Below, one piece after another: positions 56,165 to 60,000 of a stretch of 60,000 bases of DNA (positions within the stretch are counted from its first letter, which is position 1; the number at the start of each line of letters is the position of its first letter). Origin of the DNA: Symsagittifera roscoffensis (lineage: Eukaryota; Xenacoelomorpha; Acoela; Convolutidae). The notes under the pieces are model-generated. The model worked only from the letters and a program-made list of their open reading frames with translations. It had not been told where the DNA came from and ran no database searches. The position numbers and the translations under genes were made by a program. The stretch is from the NCBI RefSeq assembly GCF_963678635.1, contig NC_087067.1, forward strand, positions 46,304,001 through 46,364,000. The letters run 5' to 3'.

Positions 56165-56710
56165 TAAACAAGGATAGCCGGTCGCATTACAAGTAGCCCC
56201 AAATGTTTCGACTACATTCATGAAAACTAAAAAAAAAATTCTTCAAATTAGTGTCATTTTTTGTGCGTGGTATGATGAGAGACAGAGAACTTTCCATAAG
56301 CGAAAAAAATTAGGAATTAGGCATAATCGACAACAGCTGTCTTCAGAAACAACAACACATAAAAAATAGTCGTTTTCTTAAAATGGTATGTTTTCTTAAA
56401 ATTTCTTACAAGGAAGCGCTAAATGAAGCTGTTAAAACTAGTTTCCCTTCTAGTAAAATCAGGTTTTCGGAGCATAAAGGACCTATTTTCATTTCACTGA
56501 CGTTACTCGACCGCTTCACTCGCTTGATATTATACGAAAACTTCAAAACGGTTTCCGCAACACTGGGACAACTGTTTTTAACAGTTATTAACGTCGTTCG
56601 AATCATGCCCATTCAGATGATGATTTGTGATAGCTGATTTTGCAAGGAAAAAACTAAAACACACCCGAAGAAACAAAGTTCCTTCTCATTTTCAATGATC
56701 GAAAAAAACG
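56165..56710 (+). mobile_element. Family B element, diverged copy
   Basis: The head ACAAGGATAGCCGGTCGCAT with TACAAGTAGCCCCAAATG has lost the hairpin stem. The middle has CTCGACCGCTTCACTCGCTTG. The tail has AAAACACACCCGAAGAAACA, AGTTCCTTCTCATTTTCAAT and GATCGAAAAAA. Confidence 0.6.
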
Positions 56711-57359
56711 GAGTATAGCAAAAACAGCAAGCCCTGTGCAAAAAAAAAATCAAAAAATTGGATATCAAACAAAATATTGTTGCAGTGCCAAGAAAAATAA
56801 GTCTCACATAACTCACATTCAAATTTGATGACCCTTAATGCAATTGAACTGCACTTTTACTCTAAATTAGCAATACAAAAACTCTCACTCTCACATTTTT
56901 TTAACCTAATTCAACTGCTCTTTGCTAAGACAAACAAATGGAAATTAATAAACCATGTTTCTGATTTTGACACTACAACTCAAATCATTGTGGTAGGAAC
57001 ATACTGTACTTCTTGAACGGCAATTGGCTACTCTCGTGCGGGTGTTGACTTTAACTATAGCGAATTAATAATACAATACCAAATAAATAATAGGTTTTGT
57101 CTAGCTTGAAAAGGACTCCCATTAATTACGGCGGTTTGGCCATAAGAGAACTGATTTGCGTTAGTCGGTACAGCATACATATAGCCGACACTCATAAAAT
57201 GTTCTAAAACTTTTATATACGCCAATCACTACTGAGAAATCTTTGATACGATGCTTCACTTAATCCCATCTGCAGTTCATTTGCGGTGACTAATTTTTCA
57301 AAAAATTTGATGACAAAAAAAAAACAAAAAATCGAAGAATTGAAAACATAGCCAACAGA

Positions 57360-58010
57360 CATTTGGGAAAGTGTCAATAAACGCAAGGAAACTGAAAAAA
57401 ATTACCATTTATTTCCTAAAAACTTCAAAGAAAAAAAAGAGATGGCGTTGAACCTCTTTGAATTTCAAAAACAGTTTATAGTTTATACTTTTTTGATTGC
57501 ATCAGCCCAATTTAAGAAAACTGGATCAATAGATGAATTTATAATTCCGCTGGTAAACCTCAAATTATAAAATCCCCTTTCGAAACTAGAACTCGTTCCA
57601 TTTTTTTGCACTAGTTTCGCTCTGGTAATTTGAGAGTAGATTGACTTGTTTTTAGCAAATGAATTTGAATTGAAATTAAAAAGATTTCACAGAATTTAAA
57701 CCGCGAATTATCAAATATGGTTCAATTTTTTCTCAAAAAAAAAACAAAAAATCAACACCACCTATATAAATGTCTTCACTACGTCCATTAAACCTTAAAC
57801 AAAACCAAAAGAAGTTTGGAAAAGTGTCAATGAGCTCAAAGAAACCAAAAAAAAAGATAGCGATTTTTGAAGAGAATAAAATCACGCTAAAGATCTTTGA
57901 AATTCAAGAATATTCATGGAGCGACACTTCTTGTTGTAAAACAATCCCACTTAGAGAAAACTGGATCAACAGTTAAAACGCTAATTCTGCTAAACGTTTT
58001 TTTGCGCCAT
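57360..58010 (+). repeat. Direct duplication, period about 447 bp
   Basis: TTTGGGAAAGTGTCAATAAA...GGAAACTGAAAAAAA at about 57362 recurs near 57809 as TTTGGAAAAGTGTCAATGAG...AGAAACCAAAAAAAA. CTTTGAATTTCAA and AGAAAACTGGATCAA.AG also occur in both units (57459/57896 and 57517/57956). A short open frame in the second unit (57770-57976) has no support as a gene. Confidence 0.6.
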
Positions 58011-58104
58011 CTTGACAATATTCACTTTTATTATTGAAATAAGTAATCTTGGGTACGTTTTCATTAAACAAAAACCTATTAAACAATCATATTTCCTATT
58101 AAAT

Positions 58105-58120
58105 AATAATAATAATAACC
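58105..58120. repeat. AAT trinucleotide microsatellite
   Basis: Five AAT/ATA units (AATAATAATAATAATAA). Confidence 0.8.
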
Positions 58121-58663
58121 GTGCCAAAAAACCCAATTTTATGTTAAGCCTCTTCAGTTTCAAATTTTACAAAACCAACGACATCATATTAATTCTAATT
58201 AATCTTTAATGATTTTTTGTCTTCATAATTTTTTTCAAAACTAATACTAATTGATAATGCAAAAATAAAACACTTGCGATTAGAAAAAAACTAAATTGAA
58301 AGAAAAAATCTTCCAGTAAGATGTCGCCCAGTACACAAGCTGGATACAGAAATCTCAACGCAATATGAATGCGGCAAAAAAGGTTAGTAACTCTTTGGTC
58401 AACTTTGATAAAGTTTTGAATATTTTAATCAAACTTTTCATACCCACACAATCTTCGATGCCCATATAACATACTTTGCACAATTGTGAAACTTTTAGAT
58501 CAAAAATTTTAATGCTTTCCTAAATAAGCTTGTGAAATTTTACCTCTAAATAAATTCTTATTGTTTCATATTTGTCGCTGTTGTACTCAGAAAAGCATAA
58601 CAAGGACAAATAATAAGAGTAACGGGTTGCAGTTCGAGAAGCATAAAACTCTAAGCAAATTTC

Positions 58664-59061
58664 AAAACAAGGATAGCCGGTTACTGTGCAAATAGCACAG
58701 AAGTTTCCGATCATAGTCTTAAAAAAAACAAAAAGGGTTTTTCAAACTAGTATCTTTTTTGTTTTGGTAGAAAAATCCAGAAAATACTTATACTCGACTA
58801 AAATTAATTTTTCGCGGCTTAAATCAAGCGCAAACCGGCAATTTTAAGCCTGCTAGCTAGCCTTTATTCAATCGCAATAATAACGAAAATCAAAATTTTC
58901 AAACCAGTTTTTCTCGGCACTAGAAAATGTTGGGAATTTTTCATGTGGTTTGAATCACGACTGAAAGGGGCTTCCATATGATATATCACTCAACCCAGTC
59001 CGATGATTATTTGTCGAACCTGATTTTGCGTGGAAAACAAAAAAAAAACAAAAAGAGAAGA
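58664..59061 (+). mobile_element. Family B element, first of a head-to-tail pair
   Basis: The head AAAACAAGGATAGCCGGTTA with CTGTGCAAATAGCACAG, middle CTTTATTCAATCG, then GAATCACGACTGAAAGGG, GATATATCACTCAACCCAG, TCCGATGATTATTTGTCG and TGATTTTGCGTGGAAAAC, ending in an A-rich run before the next head. Confidence 0.7.
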
Positions 59062-59710
59062 AGGATAGCCGGTTACTGTGCAAGTAGCACAGAACGTGCC
59101 GACCATAGTCTTTAGAAAACTACGGTTTTGCAAGTTTTTTTAAAAAATTAGTGTAGTTTTTTCTGCTCGGTGTGATAAAATAATCTGACATAAAATTATA
59201 TTTTAGGCATATTAGACAGTCATAGTAAAAGAGGCAAAACGAACGAAATTTTTTTTTTTCAAAATGAAGCTAAATTTTTTTTCAAAATCAAGTTTTTCGT
59301 TTCCAAAATGAAGCTAAAAAACCCAAAAAATAGTTTTAAATTGTTAAAATTAGGTTTTGGGGTCTTAAATTATGCATTAATCAATTGTTGTAAGCCTGCT
59401 CGCTGGCTTTATTCGCTCGAATTAAGACAAAAAAATCAAACATTTCAAACAGGTTTTTCTCGACACTGGGAAGAATTTGGAATTTATTAGATGGTGCGAA
59501 TCACGACTAAAAGGGCTTTAATATGATATATCACTCAAACCAGTATGATGATTATTTAAGGTACCTGATTTTGCGAGGAAAACAAAGAAAAAAAACTAAA
59601 ACACACCCGAATACAAAGTTCCTCCCCATTTTCAATGGTCGGAACAAAAACTAACACATCCGAACTCAAAGTTCCTCCCCATTTTCAATGGTTGGAACAA
59701 AAAGTAAGCG
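59062..59710 (+). mobile_element. Family B element, second of a head-to-tail pair, with duplicated tail
   Basis: The head GGATAGCCGGTTACTGTGCA with a perfect CTGTGC/GCACAG stem and a GTGCCGACCATAGTC block (one mismatch) is followed by TCGCTGGCTTTATTCGCTCG. The tail module (CAAAGTTCCTCCCCATTTTC, AATGGTCGGAACAAAAA) occurs twice in tandem, at 59617-59652 and 59666-59704. Body sequence of another copy continues from about 59760 to the window end. Confidence 0.7.
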
Positions 59711-60000
59711 ATGAGATGAACACGAAGAAAGCTTGTTATGTTTATAAATTAGGCTTAGATGGCTTCAAAAAATGATTCAAGCAAAAAAATTCACAAATTT
59801 TTTGCAGATTATTTTTTCCATAGAAAAAAATTCCAAAGAAGCGCTAAATTAAGTTTCAAGGGCTAACTTTCCTTAAAACTTTTCCTAGTAAAACGCCTAC
59901 TTTTCGCAATCAGACACCAAAAATTTCAAACAATTATGAGTCAATTTTTTAAAAATGATACGTCACTCGACCCAATCTGATGATTATTTAAGGCCCGTCA

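Larger units (their letters stand above)
55433..60000. other. Upstream flank of KMT2, no further exon recognised
   Basis: The missing 5' exon(s) of the KMT2 gene should lie on the - strand here or beyond 60000, but I could not identify one ending in a Cys-rich PHD start. The span holds a tRNA-like sequence (55924-55986), family B copies (56165-56710, 58664-60000), a direct duplication (57360-58010) and an AAT microsatellite (about 58105-58120). Confidence 0.5.

Noticed and set aside
57770-57976. 68-codon Lys-rich open frame
   Set aside because: Falls in one unit of a local direct duplication; the other unit is not open, so coding is unlikely.

Overview
Eukaryotic (animal) nuclear DNA. The background is AT-rich, genes are split by spliceosomal GT-AG introns with T-rich acceptors, and AATAAA poly(A) signals follow the stop codons. 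The clearest gene is a KMT2C/D-type (MLL3/4, trithorax-related) histone methyltransferase, and there are two group XII-like secreted phospholipase A2 genes. This fits an invertebrate metazoan; the sequence alone does not let me name the phylum.

Layout. (1) 0.6-11.9 kb, + strand: exons of a predicted secreted or surface protein, with a degenerate von Willebrand A-like exon (572-809) followed by three phase-compatible exons (3187-3480, 10487-10879, 11498-11852) ending in a Ser/Thr-rich tail and AATAAA. (2) 16.5-19.6 kb and 23.3-24.2 kb, + strand: two phospholipase A2 paralogues in tandem, with a mariner-like transposase relic between them. (3) 26.2-29.5 kb, + strand: a small two-exon gene for a 104-residue acidic/basic protein of unknown function. 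(4) 31.5-37.8 kb, + strand: five phase-consistent exons of a large, probably disordered protein with three 43-residue repeats; its first exon was not found. (5) 45.4-55.4 kb, - strand: a single 10,076-nt terminal exon coding almost all of a KMT2C/D protein, from inside the first extended PHD finger to the post-SET motif. The 5' exon(s) are outside the window or unrecognised. (6) 55.4-60 kb: repeats and a tRNA-like sequence.

Non-coding DNA is dominated by short non-autonomous elements. Family A has termini TGTTCCGA and an internal AGGGCTTCGCCCT palindrome. Family B has a GGATAGCCGG motif plus a CTGTGC/GCACAG hairpin and inverted GTTCCGACCAT. A third family reads QWRIQDF on translation. Single elements with inverted ends lie at 9955, 12098, 12401 and 38953. 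The most unusual structure is just upstream of exon 2 of the first phospholipase gene: the 3' splice site motif TTTTTCAGCTGAAG is repeated about 14 times in tandem, and the last copy is the real acceptor.

The genes show no operon-like or functional linkage beyond the phospholipase tandem pair. All calls come from reading the sequence; no similarity search was run.
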